From NCBI GenBank assembly GCA_022072055.1, contig JAJVIK010000011.1, forward strand, positions 120,587-184,586: 64,000 nt of DNA. The letters are read 5' to 3'. Below, piece by piece: positions 7,731 through 15,690 of the stretch. The notes beneath the pieces were generated by a model. It saw nothing but the letters and a program-made list of their open reading frames with translations, made no database searches and was not told the origin of the DNA. The translations under genes were made by a program, and so were the position numbers. Source of the stretch: a bacterium. GTDB taxonomy: Bacteria > Hinthialibacterota > Hinthialibacteria > OLB16. Every line of letters begins with the position of its first letter. The first letter of the stretch is position 1.

Positions 7731-10163
7731 ATGAGAAATAAGTTGCCGCGCCTAGCACTCCTGATTCCGGCGATTCTCGCCCTGACCGGGTTTCCCGTTT
7801 GGGCTGGGGAAGCCGACATTCAAGTCCCCGATCTTACCCAGGTGTCCTTTGCGATCCTTGGGATGAACGTGGGAGGGGTGTTCCTGATGTATGTCGGGCT
7901 GGTGGTCTGCGCCATCGGCCTTGCCTTCGGGATGGTTCAATATCAGCAGACCATAGCCAAACCCGCCCACCAATCGATGCTCTCCGTCTCGAACCTGATC
8001 TGGGAGACATGTAAGAGTTATTTGCTCCAGCAGGGGAAATTCCTGGCGATTCTGTGGGTCTTGATCGGGGCCTGCATCGTCTACTACTTCATGGTTCTCC
8101 AGCAGCGTTCGGTGGGGGATGTGGGGGTCATCCTGGCCGCTTCGGTCTTTGGAATCCTGGGCTCCTACGGCGTGGCGTGGTTCGGCATGCGGATCAACAC
8201 TCAGGCCAACTCCAGGAGCGCTTTCGCGGCGCTCAAGGGCCTTCCATGGGAGGCGCTGGCCATCCCGATGCGTTCGGGCATGAGCGTCGGATTGCTGCTG
8301 ATTTCGGTCGAGCTGTTCTTCATGATCTGCATCCTCGTGTTCCTCCCGCCGGAGCTCAAGGGACCCTCCTTCATCGGGTTCGCGATTGGTGAATCGCTGG
8401 GCGCGGCGGCGCTGCGAATCTGCGGTGGGATCTTCACCAAAATCGCAGACATCGGCTCCGACCTGATGAAGATTGTGTTCCAGTTGCCCGAGGATGATCC
8501 CAAGAACCCGGGCGTGATCGCGGACTGCACGGGCGACAACGCGGGGGATAGCGTCGGGCCGACCGCCGATGGGTTTGAAACCTATGGCGTGACCGGCGTG
8601 GCCCTGATCGCGTTCCTCGCGCTGGTTCTGGCCACCAATCAGCTCCTCTGCGCGCAGCTCATCATCTGGATCTTCGTGATGCGCATCCTGATGGTGGTGA
8701 CCTCGCTCGGATCGTACCTGGTCAACGAGCGCATCTCCGCCTCCAAATTCTCCGAGGCCAAGGAGTTCAATCCGGAGAAGCCGCTCACCATGCTGGTGTG
8801 GCTGACCTCGGTGGTCTCGATTGTGGTGACCTTCATCGCGAGCTTCGGGCTGTTGTCGGGCGTGGAGGGAATTCACCCGGACCTGTGGTGGGTCCTTTCC
8901 ATCATTATCAGCTGTGGCACCGCGGCGGGCGCCCTGATTCCTGAGTTCACCAAGATCTTCACCAGCACCGAGTCGCGGCATGTTAAGGAAGTTGTGACCG
9001 CCTCCAAACAAGGAGGCGCCTCGTTGAACATCCTTTCGGGCTTTGTGGCGGGGAATTTCTCCGCCTTTTGGGAAGGGCTCCTGATCCTGACCCTCATGGT
9101 GATCGCCTCGATCCTCTCTGGGCATGCCGCGATCACCGGGATGATCCCCCCGGAAATCGCCTTCGCCGGGCCGATTTTCGCCTTCGGGCTCGTGGCCTTC
9201 GGGTTCCTCGGGATGGGTCCGGTCACCATCGCGGTGGACAGCTTCGGGCCGGTTTCGGACAACGCCCAGTCGGTCTATGAGCTCAGCCAGATCGAGGCGA
9301 TTCCCAACATCAAGGAAGACATCAGGAAAAACTTCGGGTTCGAGCCGGACTTCGAGAACGCCAAGTACAACCTGGAACGCAACGACGGAGCAGGGAACAC
9401 CTTCAAGGCCACCGCCAAACCGGTGCTGATCGGAACGGCGGTGGTGGGGGCCACCACGATGATCTTCGGGATTATCCTGTTGCTCAACCACACCATTGCC
9501 CACGGCAAGGTGGTCGAGATGCTCAGCCTGGTGAATCCGGAGATCGTCCTCGGCTTCATCATGGGGGGGGCTGTGATCTATTGGTTCACCGGCGCCTCGA
9601 CCCAGGCGGTGGTCACCGGCGCTTATCGGGCCGTGGTTTACATCAAGGAGAACATGAAGCTCGACGCCACCAAGGCTTCGATCGAAGACTCCAAGGAAGT
9701 GGTGAAGATTTGCACGATCTACGCCCAAAAGGGGATGTTCAACATCTTCGTGTCGATCTTCTGCCTTTCGCTTTCGCTGGCCTTCTTCAATGCCTTTTTC
9801 TTCATCGCCTACCTGGTCAGCATCGCCTTCTTCGGGCTTTTCCAGGCGATCTTCATGGCCAACGCGGGTGGGGCCTGGGATAACGCCAAGAAGATCGTGG
9901 AGGTGGACCTGCGCGCCAAGAACACCGAACTCCACGCCGCCAGCGTGGTGGGAGACACCGTGGGCGATCCGTTCAAGGACACCTCCTCGGTGGCGATGAA
10001 CCCGATCATCAAATTCACCACCCTGTTCGGGCTGCTGGCGACCGAGATCGCGGTGACCATCACCCAGCCTGGGCTGAAGCTCGGTGTCGCCATCGTGCTG
10101 TTCCTGGTGGCGCTCACCTTTATTTACCGCTCCTTCTACGGGATGCGGATTCCGGAGGAGTGA
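7731..10163 (+). CDS. hppA: membrane-bound proton/sodium-pumping pyrophosphatase, divergent subfamily
   Basis: 810 residues with about 16 hydrophobic segments; couples pyrophosphate hydrolysis to ion transport across the inner membrane. The ATG at 7731 is chosen because AAGAGGG lies about 8 bases upstream and a signal-like first helix follows; the open frame extends 34 codons upstream without such a site. Conserved acidic motifs are intact: PEDDP, GDNAGD, VDSFGPVSDNA and GDTVGDPFKDT. The usual pyrophosphate-binding motif DVGADLVGKVE is altered to DIGSDLMKIVF (residues 240-250), one residue shorter before PEDD and without the GKVE half. Lys559, in GNTFKAT, occupies the position where Lys marks potassium-independent enzymes. 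This suggests a divergent clade; ion specificity cannot be read from the sequence. Confidence 0.93.
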   Translation: MRNKLPRLALLIPAILALTGFPVWAGEADIQVPDLTQVSFAILGMNVGGVFLMYVGLVVCAIGLAFGMVQYQQTIAKPAHQSMLSVSNLIWETCKSYLLQQGKFLAILWVLIGACIVYYFMVLQQRSVGDVGVILAASVFGILGSYGVAWFGMRINTQANSRSAFAALKGLPWEALAIPMRSGMSVGLLLISVELFFMICILVFLPPELKGPSFIGFAIGESLGAAALRICGGIFTKIADIGSDLMKIVFQLPEDDPKNPGVIADCTGDNAGDSVGPTADGFETYGVTGVALIAFLALVLATNQLLCAQLIIWIFVMRILMVVTSLGSYLVNERISASKFSEAKEFNPEKPLTMLVWLTSVVSIVVTFIASFGLLSGVEGIHPDLWWVLSIIISCGTAAGALIPEFTKIFTSTESRHVKEVVTASKQGGASLNILSGFVAGNFSAFWEGLLILTLMVIASILSGHAAITGMIPPEIAFAGPIFAFGLVAFGFLGMGPVTIAVDSFGPVSDNAQSVYELSQIEAIPNIKEDIRKNFGFEPDFENAKYNLERNDGAGNTFKATAKPVLIGTAVVGATTMIFGIILLLNHTIAHGKVVEMLSLVNPEIVLGFIMGGAVIYWFTGASTQAVVTGAYRAVVYIKENMKLDATKASIEDSKEVVKICTIYAQKGMFNIFVSIFCLSLSLAFFNAFFFIAYLVSIAFFGLFQAIFMANAGGAWDNAKKIVEVDLRAKNTELHAASVVGDTVGDPFKDTSSVAMNPIIKFTTLFGLLATEIAVTITQPGLKLGVAIVLFLVALTFIYRSFYGMRIPEE

Positions 10164-10232
10164 ATGGAGACTCTCGCCTAGGCGCGCCGCCCCTTGCGTT
10201 GGGAGCGGCTTCAGGTTATAAACCTATAGTTT

Positions 10233-10265
10233 GGCGGCTCGATCATGCGGTCGAGCCGCCCTTTT
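10233..10265 (+). terminator. intrinsic terminator after hppA
   Basis: A perfect 10-bp stem, GGCGGCTCGA (10233-10242) with TCGAGCCGCC (10251-10260), has an 8-base loop and is followed by CTTTTC. It lies 70 bases after the hppA stop and upstream of the rpsF leader. Confidence 0.85.
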
Positions 10266-10296
10266 CAACTCTGCCTTGCTTGAGTTGAACAACCCT

Positions 10297-10329
10297 GCCT
10301 CCGAGCCAAGATCCGGCGTAGTCGGAGGC
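10297..10329 (+). promoter_or_regulatory. hairpin in rpsF leader, possible S6:S18 autoregulatory site
   Basis: GCCTCCGA (10297-10304) pairs perfectly with TCGGAGGC (10322-10329). Inside, GCC/GGC (10305-10307 with 10315-10317) extends the stem, leaving a 3' bulge GTAG and a CCGG-containing apical part. rpsF mRNA leaders in many bacteria carry a bulged hairpin bound by the S6-S18 dimer. The position, 28 bases before the start codon, fits; identity with that motif is not shown. Confidence 0.4.
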
Positions 10330-10356
10330 CACTTTGACCAAAGGGAGATGTTCTGC

Positions 10357-10875
10357 ATGCAGAAGGTCCATGAGTACGAGACGCTTTACATCCTGGCTCC
10401 GGAGCTGAATGAGGAGGAGCAGCGTCGGGAGATCGCCGCGGTGGATGAGGTGATCGCCAAGAACGGCGCCGAAATCCTCAAATCCGATGTTTGGGGACGT
10501 CGCAAGCTCGCCTACCCGATCAAGAAGAGAACCGACGGAGTGTATGTTCTGTCCCGGTTCAAAGGGAGCAGCCAAGTCCCCAAGGAGCTGGAGAGCTACA
10601 TCAAGCGAACTCCGGTGGTTCTACGCCACCTGACCACGCTGGTCACCAAACAGCAACTAAAGGAAGAGGCGCGCCAGCGCGCGCTTTCCGAGAAACGCGC
10701 CGAGGAGGCCCGCGTTGCGGCGGAGGAGGCCGCCAAGCGGGAGGCCGAGGCCGAGGAGGCACGAGCCGCCGCCGAGGAGGCCGCCAAACACGAGGCCGAG
10801 GCAGGCGCGGAGGTCGCCTCCCCCGAGTCGGAGCCAGTTGTCGAGGAAGCATCGGAAGTCGCGTCCGAAGCCTGA
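10357..10875 (+). CDS. rpsF: 30S ribosomal protein S6 with long acidic/alanine-rich tail
   Basis: 172 residues against about 95-135 in most bacteria. Residues 1-100 are the S6 fold (YETLYILAPEL, VWGRRKLAYPIKKR, VLRHLTTL). Residues 105-172 form an Ala/Glu-rich, probably helical or coiled-coil tail built from EEAxxAAEEAAK-like repeats. The ATG at 10357 is preferred over the one at 10348 because AAGGGAG ends right beside 10348 but is 9 bases from 10357. First gene of the rpsF-ssb-rpsR-rpsT operon, in the 30S small subunit. Confidence 0.95.
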   Translation: MQKVHEYETLYILAPELNEEEQRREIAAVDEVIAKNGAEILKSDVWGRRKLAYPIKKRTDGVYVLSRFKGSSQVPKELESYIKRTPVVLRHLTTLVTKQQLKEEARQRALSEKRAEEARVAAEEAAKREAEAEEARAAAEEAAKHEAEAGAEVASPESEPVVEEASEVASEA

Positions 10876-10893
10876 GAAGCGGAGGAACTGAGC

Positions 10894-11337
10894 GTGCTCA
10901 ACAACATTGTCCTGATCGGAAGGTTGGTTGCCGATCCCGAAATGCGTTACACGCAAAGCGGGATCGCGGTCTGCAGCTTCTGCCTCGCGGTGGAGCGGAA
11001 CTTCAAGAACCAGGCGGGCGAGAAGGAAACCGACTTTATCAACGCGGTTGCATGGAGGAAGTCGGCGGAAATCATTTCCCAGTATGTCACCAAAGGGAAC
11101 CTCTTCTGCGTCCGCGGAGCGCTCCAATCCAGGAAATACCAGGACAAGGATGGGAACAATCGCACGGCTTTCGAGGTGGTGGTCGATGACTTCCAGTTCA
11201 TCGAGCCACGTCGTGATGGCGCGAAGGGAACGGGACAAGCGGGTCCCGGACAGCAGCGTCAAGGCCCCGGTTCGTATGGCGCGCCGCCGCCCGAACCGCC
11301 GCCTGAAAGCATGATGGATGACGATTTGCCGTTTTGA
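10894..11337 (+). CDS. ssb: single-stranded DNA-binding protein
   Basis: 147 residues: an N-terminal OB fold (LNNIVLIGRLVADPEMRYT, FINAVAWRKSAE), a Gly/Pro/Gln-rich linker, and the acidic tip MDDDLPF that recruits partner proteins of replication and repair. GTG start with GGAGG 8 bases upstream. It lies between rpsF and rpsR, the common arrangement. Confidence 0.97.
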   Translation: MLNNIVLIGRLVADPEMRYTQSGIAVCSFCLAVERNFKNQAGEKETDFINAVAWRKSAEIISQYVTKGNLFCVRGALQSRKYQDKDGNNRTAFEVVVDDFQFIEPRRDGAKGTGQAGPGQQRQGPGSYGAPPPEPPPESMMDDDLPF

Positions 11338-11364
11338 AAAAACGATTCTCATAGGAGAAGCAAG

Positions 11365-11673
11365 ATGAGCAGTGAAAGAACCCCAGGCCGCAGGGAACCC
11401 AGGGCCGGAGGTCCCCGAGAAGGGCGCGATTCCGGACCCGGTCGTGGCGGCGCGCAAAAGCGCTTCAGCCGCCGGAAGTTCTGCCGTTTCTCGGCGGATA
11501 AGGTGGAGTATATTGATTACAAGAACTACCGCTTGCTCCGAGAGCTGGTCACCGAACGCGGGAAGATCAAGCCCCGCGGCCAGACCGGCACCAGCGCGAA
11601 GTTCCAGCGGATGCTGGCGGTGGCCATCAAACGCGCGCGCCAGATGGCGCTGATTTCGCCGACCAAGGCTTAA
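11365..11673 (+). CDS. rpsR: 30S ribosomal protein S18
   Basis: 102 residues; an N-terminal Arg/Gly-rich extension of about 35 residues precedes the S18 core ([14 protein letters not shown]-like [32 protein letters not shown]). Partner of S6 in the 30S platform. ATG at 11365 with GGAGAAG upstream. Confidence 0.96.
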   Translation: MSSERTPGRREPRAGGPREGRDSGPGRGGAQKRFSRRKFCRFSADKVEYIDYKNYRLLRELVTERGKIKPRGQTGTSAKFQRMLAVAIKRARQMALISPTKA

Positions 11674-11691
11674 GAGAGGCACGAAAGAGAC

Positions 11692-11958
11692 ATGGCCCAT
11701 CACAAATCCGCCATTAAGAGGCTTAAGACCAACGAGAAATCCCGCGTGCGGAATCATTCCGCCAAGTCGCGCTGCCGGACTCTGGAAAAGAATCTGCGCG
11801 CGGCGGTCCAGTCGGGTAAGAAGAACGAGGCCGAAACCCAGCTCCAAGTTGTTCAAAAGGCGCTGGATCAGGCCCGCTCGCACGGAATTCTCAAGGCCGA
11901 GACTGTTTCCCGGAAGAAGGGACGTCTCATGAAGCTGGTCAATCAGCTCACCGCCTGA
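11692..11958 (+). CDS. rpsT: 30S ribosomal protein S20
   Basis: 88 residues; N-terminus MAHHKSAIKRLKTNEKSR and the three-helix basic core are diagnostic. It follows rpsR by 18 bases, in the place where rplI (L9) is found in many bacteria, so S20 appears to be expressed with S6 and S18. Confidence 0.95.
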   Translation: MAHHKSAIKRLKTNEKSRVRNHSAKSRCRTLEKNLRAAVQSGKKNEAETQLQVVQKALDQARSHGILKAETVSRKKGRLMKLVNQLTA

Positions 11959-11984
11959 AGTCGCGTTTTCGAGACTGAACGGAG

Positions 11985-12015
11985 GGGGCGGGTTCGAACG
12001 GACCCGCCCCGGTTT
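11985..12015 (+). terminator. hairpin after rpsT, probable terminator
   Basis: Perfect 9-bp GC-rich stem GGGGCGGGT (11985-11993) with ACCCGCCCC (12002-12010) and an 8-base loop, followed by only GGTTTA. The weak T tract means it may be leaky; it ends 5 bases before the rimO start codon and would also hide any ribosome site for rimO. Confidence 0.55.
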
Positions 12016-13488
12016 ATGTCCATGACCCCGATCCTCGAAACGACCTCCCAAGAGTCGGTCGCGCGGCATCTACACGATCTCCCGGCCCATGGGCGCAAGG
12101 CCCACATCGTTTCCCTCGGATGCCCCAAGAACCTGGTGGATACCGAGCGCTATATGGCCCTCCTTGACAGCCAGGGGTATTCCCTTGCGGACTCGCCTGA
12201 GGAGGCCGATCTGATCCTGGTCAACACCTGCGGCTTTATCGACAACGCCAAGACCGAATCCATCGACGCGATCATCGAGCTTGGAGAAGGGAAGCGACCC
12301 GGGCAATCGTTGGTGGTCGCCGGGTGCTTGGTGGACCGGTATCGCGAGAGTCTGGTGAGTGAGTTTCCCGAAGTGGACCTATGGCTCGACCTGGCCGATT
12401 TCGGCGAGACTCCTGAACGCCTCGCCCGAGTTACTCAAGCCAGTCTCCCCGAGGACTATCGTCCGCTGGCCATGACCGCGAATCGGAATGGCGCGGGAAT
12501 CCCGTGGGCGTCCTTCCGGCGGGTGATGCTCACGCCCCGCCACGCCAGCTACCTGAAGATTTCCGAGGGGTGCGATCACAGTTGCTCGTTCTGCGCGATT
12601 CCCTCCTTCAAGGGCAAACAGCGAAGCGTCGCGCTCGGGACCCTGGTGGCCGAGGCCGAGGCCCTGGCTCGCAACGGAGTTCGGGAACTCACGTTGATCG
12701 GGCAGGACACCGTGGCCTACGGGCGCGACCTCGATCCCTCGCGCTCGGTCAATTTGAGGACTCTCCTGGAGCGTCTCTGCGAAATCGAAAACCTCCGCTG
12801 GCTTCGAGTCCTCTACACCTATCCGACACGCTTGGCCGAGGAGCTCGAGTGGGCATACCTCAACCTGCCAAAGATGGTTCCGTATCTCGACCTACCGCTC
12901 CAACATCTTTCTGATCCGGTCCTGGAGCGGATGCGCCGCGGCACTCCTTACGAGAGCATCCGTGAGCACATCCTCCGACTCAGGTCTTCCGTTCCAAGCC
13001 TTGTGATTCGCTCCACCTGCATTGTCGGTTTCCCGGGGGAGGGATCAAGCGACTTCAAGCTCCTGCGGGAGCGGTTTGAGGAACTGGAGGTGGATCACCT
13101 GGGGGTGTTCCGGTATTCGGATGAGGAGGGAACGCGCGGCTTTGACCTGGACCGGAAGGTCCCCGCGCGGACCGCCGCGAAACGTCACCAGGAAATGTTC
13201 GCTTGGTCCGCCGAACACTGTCAGGGGCGCGCGCGAGGGCGGCTAGGGGATGTTTACGAAGTGTTGGTGGATGGAGCCTGCGAAGCGCCCCTTGAAGTCT
13301 TTCCCGGAGCGCGCCCCGAAGGGCAGTGGTGGCGCGGGCGCTGGTATGGTCAGGCCCCTGAAATCGATGGTTGCGTGTACTTCCAAGGCCGCAACATCAA
13401 ACCCGGCGGCTTTGTGGGAGTGCGGCTTGAGTCGGCGTCGTATCCGGACTACTTGGGAACGCCGTTGATTGATCCGCCGGAGGGATGA
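12016..13488 (+). CDS. rimO: ribosomal protein S12 methylthiotransferase RimO
   Basis: 490 residues. N-terminal UPF0004 domain with HIVSLGCPKNLVDTE and the cysteines that bind the second [4Fe-4S] cluster (Cys of NTCGF and AGCLV); radical-SAM domain with CDHSCSFCAIPSFKGKQRS (CxxxCxxC); C-terminal TRAM domain. It adds a methylthio group to an Asp of ribosomal protein S12. ATG is possible at 12016 or 12022; no Shine-Dalgarno sequence is visible, because a GC-rich hairpin ends just upstream. It converges with the epimerase gene. Confidence 0.95.
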   Translation: MSMTPILETTSQESVARHLHDLPAHGRKAHIVSLGCPKNLVDTERYMALLDSQGYSLADSPEEADLILVNTCGFIDNAKTESIDAIIELGEGKRPGQSLVVAGCLVDRYRESLVSEFPEVDLWLDLADFGETPERLARVTQASLPEDYRPLAMTANRNGAGIPWASFRRVMLTPRHASYLKISEGCDHSCSFCAIPSFKGKQRSVALGTLVAEAEALARNGVRELTLIGQDTVAYGRDLDPSRSVNLRTLLERLCEIENLRWLRVLYTYPTRLAEELEWAYLNLPKMVPYLDLPLQHLSDPVLERMRRGTPYESIREHILRLRSSVPSLVIRSTCIVGFPGEGSSDFKLLRERFEELEVDHLGVFRYSDEEGTRGFDLDRKVPARTAAKRHQEMFAWSAEHCQGRARGRLGDVYEVLVDGACEAPLEVFPGARPEGQWWRGRWYGQAPEIDGCVYFQGRNIKPGGFVGVRLESASYPDYLGTPLIDPPEG

Positions 13489-13531
13489 CTCGACAGGTGA
13501 GACGTCAACGGTTGCGTGATGAGTGGGAAGA

Positions 13532-14476
13532 TTAGAGACTTCTCAACACCCACTCCCCCTGTCGCCGGATTCCCTCCCGCCAGTCCACCTTCGGATCAAA
13601 CCCCAGTTCGCTCCTTGCCAGAGTGATATCCGCCTCAGTGGCGGCCACATCCCCGGGAGCCTTGGGCTCGTACTCGATCTTGAGGGGTTTACCCACCACG
13701 GTGGCCATGTAATCGAGCACCTCGGATAGACGGACTGTCGCGCCCCCTCCGATGTTGTAGACCCCGGAGGGGGTGGGGTGTTCGGCGGCTAGAAGGAAGC
13801 CCTCCACCACATCCGAGACATACGTAAAGTTCCGCACTTGGCTTCCATCCCCGAACACATGGATCGCCTCTCCGCCGTACGCCGCGCGAAGAAAACGGTC
13901 GAAAGCCATGTCCGGGCGCTGCCTGGGCCCAAACACGGTGAACAGCCGGAGCGAGACGCTGGGAACCGACATTACCTCGCGATAGACATCACACAGTTTC
14001 TCCGCCGCGAGCTTGGTGACCCCATAGGGCGAAGCCGGGCGGAGACGCGAGTCCTCGCGAGCCGGGAGGTCCGGAGTGTTGCCATACACCGAGGAGCTTG
14101 AGGCGTTCACAAACTTGGCGAGTCGGCTTTTCGCGCAGGCCTCAAGCAGGCGCTGAGTGGCCATCAGGTTTTCCTGGAGGTAGCTGTCGAAGGTGTCCCC
14201 CCAACTGGAGCGGACCCCCGCTCGCGCCGCCAGGTGGAACACCGTCTCCACGCCCGGCAAGGCATGCTCCAGCACGTGCGGATGGTTCAGGTCCCCCTCG
14301 ATGAACCGAAATCCGGGATGGCCAAGAAAGTGGTTCAGGTTGGCCCGCTTCCGCTCGATCTCATAGAACGGGGTGAGACAGTCCACACCCACCACATTCG
14401 CCCCGCGCGCGAGCAGCGCCTCGACAAGGTGCGATCCGATGAACCCGGCGCAGCCGGTGACAAGAACTTTCCGCAT
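13532..14476 (-). CDS. NAD-dependent sugar-nucleotide epimerase/dehydratase (UDP-glucose/glucuronate 4-epimerase-like)
   Basis: 314 residues, an extended SDR. Rossmann motif TGCAGFIGSH (residues 7-16), HLAARAGVR, active-site ASSSSVYG and the catalytic YxxxK in SPYGVTK (about residues 150-156), and substrate-side VFGPRQRPDMAF. The VDCLTPFYEIERKRANL segment resembles UDP-glucuronate 4-epimerases. Probably supplies an activated sugar for surface polysaccharide. Transcribed divergently from lpxB. No ribosome-binding site precedes the ATG; a TTGACA box lies 30-35 bases upstream, so the message could be leaderless. Confidence 0.88.
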   Translation of the reverse strand: MRKVLVTGCAGFIGSHLVEALLARGANVVGVDCLTPFYEIERKRANLNHFLGHPGFRFIEGDLNHPHVLEHALPGVETVFHLAARAGVRSSWGDTFDSYLQENLMATQRLLEACAKSRLAKFVNASSSSVYGNTPDLPAREDSRLRPASPYGVTKLAAEKLCDVYREVMSVPSVSLRLFTVFGPRQRPDMAFDRFLRAAYGGEAIHVFGDGSQVRNFTYVSDVVEGFLLAAEHPTPSGVYNIGGGATVRLSEVLDYMATVVGKPLKIEYEPKAPGDVAATEADITLARSELGFDPKVDWREGIRRQGEWVLRSL

Positions 14477-14542
14477 GGGTTGAGACTGAAGGAGCGCTCG
14501 GATTGTGTCAACCTAGCGGTCGGTGACAGAATCGACGAGACC

Positions 14543-15679
14543 ATGCGCAAGTGTTTCTTCATAGCGGGCGAGGATTCCGGAGACCGGCACGCCGCCGATG
14601 TGATCCGAGAACTCCGCTTGCTTGCCCCGGGCCTGGAGATTCACGCCTTTGGCGGCGAGCGGATGCGGGAAGCGGGCGCCGTCCTCCACTACCCGTTGCC
14701 GACCCTATCGTCGGTGGCCCTCGGCTGGATCAAGAATGTCTTCAAGTTCCGCCGCCTTGGCCACCTGGTCTTGAGCCTCTGCCGGGAGCATTCCGTCGAC
14801 ACGCTGGTGCTTGTGGACTTCCCTGGGTTCAACCTCCGTGTGGCCGCCGCCGCGAGGAGGCAGGGGCTGCGCGTGATCTACTACATCTCCCCTCAAGTCT
14901 GGGCCTGGAGGACAGGCAGAGTCCGAGGAATGAGACGGGACCTCGACATGGTCCTGACCATCCTCCCCTTTGAGGAGCGCTTCCTGAGCGACAGAGGGGT
15001 CCCGGCGCGGTTTGTCGGGCATCCCCTGGTGGATCGCCTGCGCGAGAGGCGCGAGCCGATGGCGATCCGCGAGGCTCACGGACTTCCCCTCGATCCCAGC
15101 ACCCGCCTGGTCGGTCTCTTGCCGGGGAGTCGGACCAGCGAAGTGGCTCGGCTCGCGCCGGTCCTCGCGAAGTTAGCGGGGGTCCTTTGCGAGCGCGCAA
15201 AGGACCTCCATTTCGTGGTCCCCAAGGCGGATTCGATCTCCTCGGAGGAACTCAGGTCCCATTTCGAAGGCGATTATCCCTGGACGCTCGTGGAAGACCC
15301 CGCGCCGGATCTGCGCGCCTGCTTTAGAGTCTCGGTCACAAAGAGTGGAACCTCGACCCTGGAAAACGCTATTCTAGGGGTGCCTCAGGTGATTGTGTAC
15401 AAGGCGGGACTCCTTGAGGCGTGGATTGCGCGCCGTGTGGTCCATGTTCCGTGGCTGGGACTCGTGAATATCCTGGCGGGGAGGGAAATCTGCCCGGAGT
15501 TCTTGCAGGAAGGGTGCGAAGCGGAGAGAATGGCTCCGGTGGTCCTTGATCTCATTGAAGATACGCCTCGCAGGAAGCAGATGCTGGAGGACCTTTCGGC
15601 GGTGGCGGAATCCCTGGGGGAAGGGAACGCGGCCCGTCGCGCGGCCGAGCAAATCCTGCATCAGATCGACATCAGCTGA
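14543..15679 (+). CDS. lpxB: lipid-A-disaccharide synthase
   Basis: 378 residues from ATG 14543; the open frame continues upstream, but that part overlaps the divergent epimerase. Family landmarks: FFIAGEDSGDRHAADVI at the N-terminus, GGERMREAG, DFPGFN, YYISPQVWAWR, GHPLVDR, LLPGSRTSEV and the donor-binding KSGTSTLE. A GT-B glycosyltransferase that joins UDP-diacylglucosamine and lipid X in lipid A synthesis, so the cell should have an LPS-type outer membrane. Its UDP-GlcNAc supply would come from the GlmU pathway. Eleven bases separate it from the cyclase gene. Confidence 0.96.
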   Translation: MRKCFFIAGEDSGDRHAADVIRELRLLAPGLEIHAFGGERMREAGAVLHYPLPTLSSVALGWIKNVFKFRRLGHLVLSLCREHSVDTLVLVDFPGFNLRVAAAARRQGLRVIYYISPQVWAWRTGRVRGMRRDLDMVLTILPFEERFLSDRGVPARFVGHPLVDRLRERREPMAIREAHGLPLDPSTRLVGLLPGSRTSEVARLAPVLAKLAGVLCERAKDLHFVVPKADSISSEELRSHFEGDYPWTLVEDPAPDLRACFRVSVTKSGTSTLENAILGVPQVIVYKAGLLEAWIARRVVHVPWLGLVNILAGREICPEFLQEGCEAERMAPVVLDLIEDTPRRKQMLEDLSAVAESLGEGNAARRAAEQILHQIDIS

Positions 15680-15690
15680 AGGGTGTGTTC

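Noticed and set aside
7752..9935. 727-codon open frame antisense to hppA
   Set aside because: It lies exactly opposite a well-supported gene, has a His/Asp/Arg/Gly-heavy composition with no domain, and such shadow frames are common in GC-rich DNA.
11985..12010. GGGTTCGAAC resembling a tRNA T-arm
   Set aside because: It is the loop of a 9-bp hairpin and no acceptor, D or anticodon arm surrounds it.
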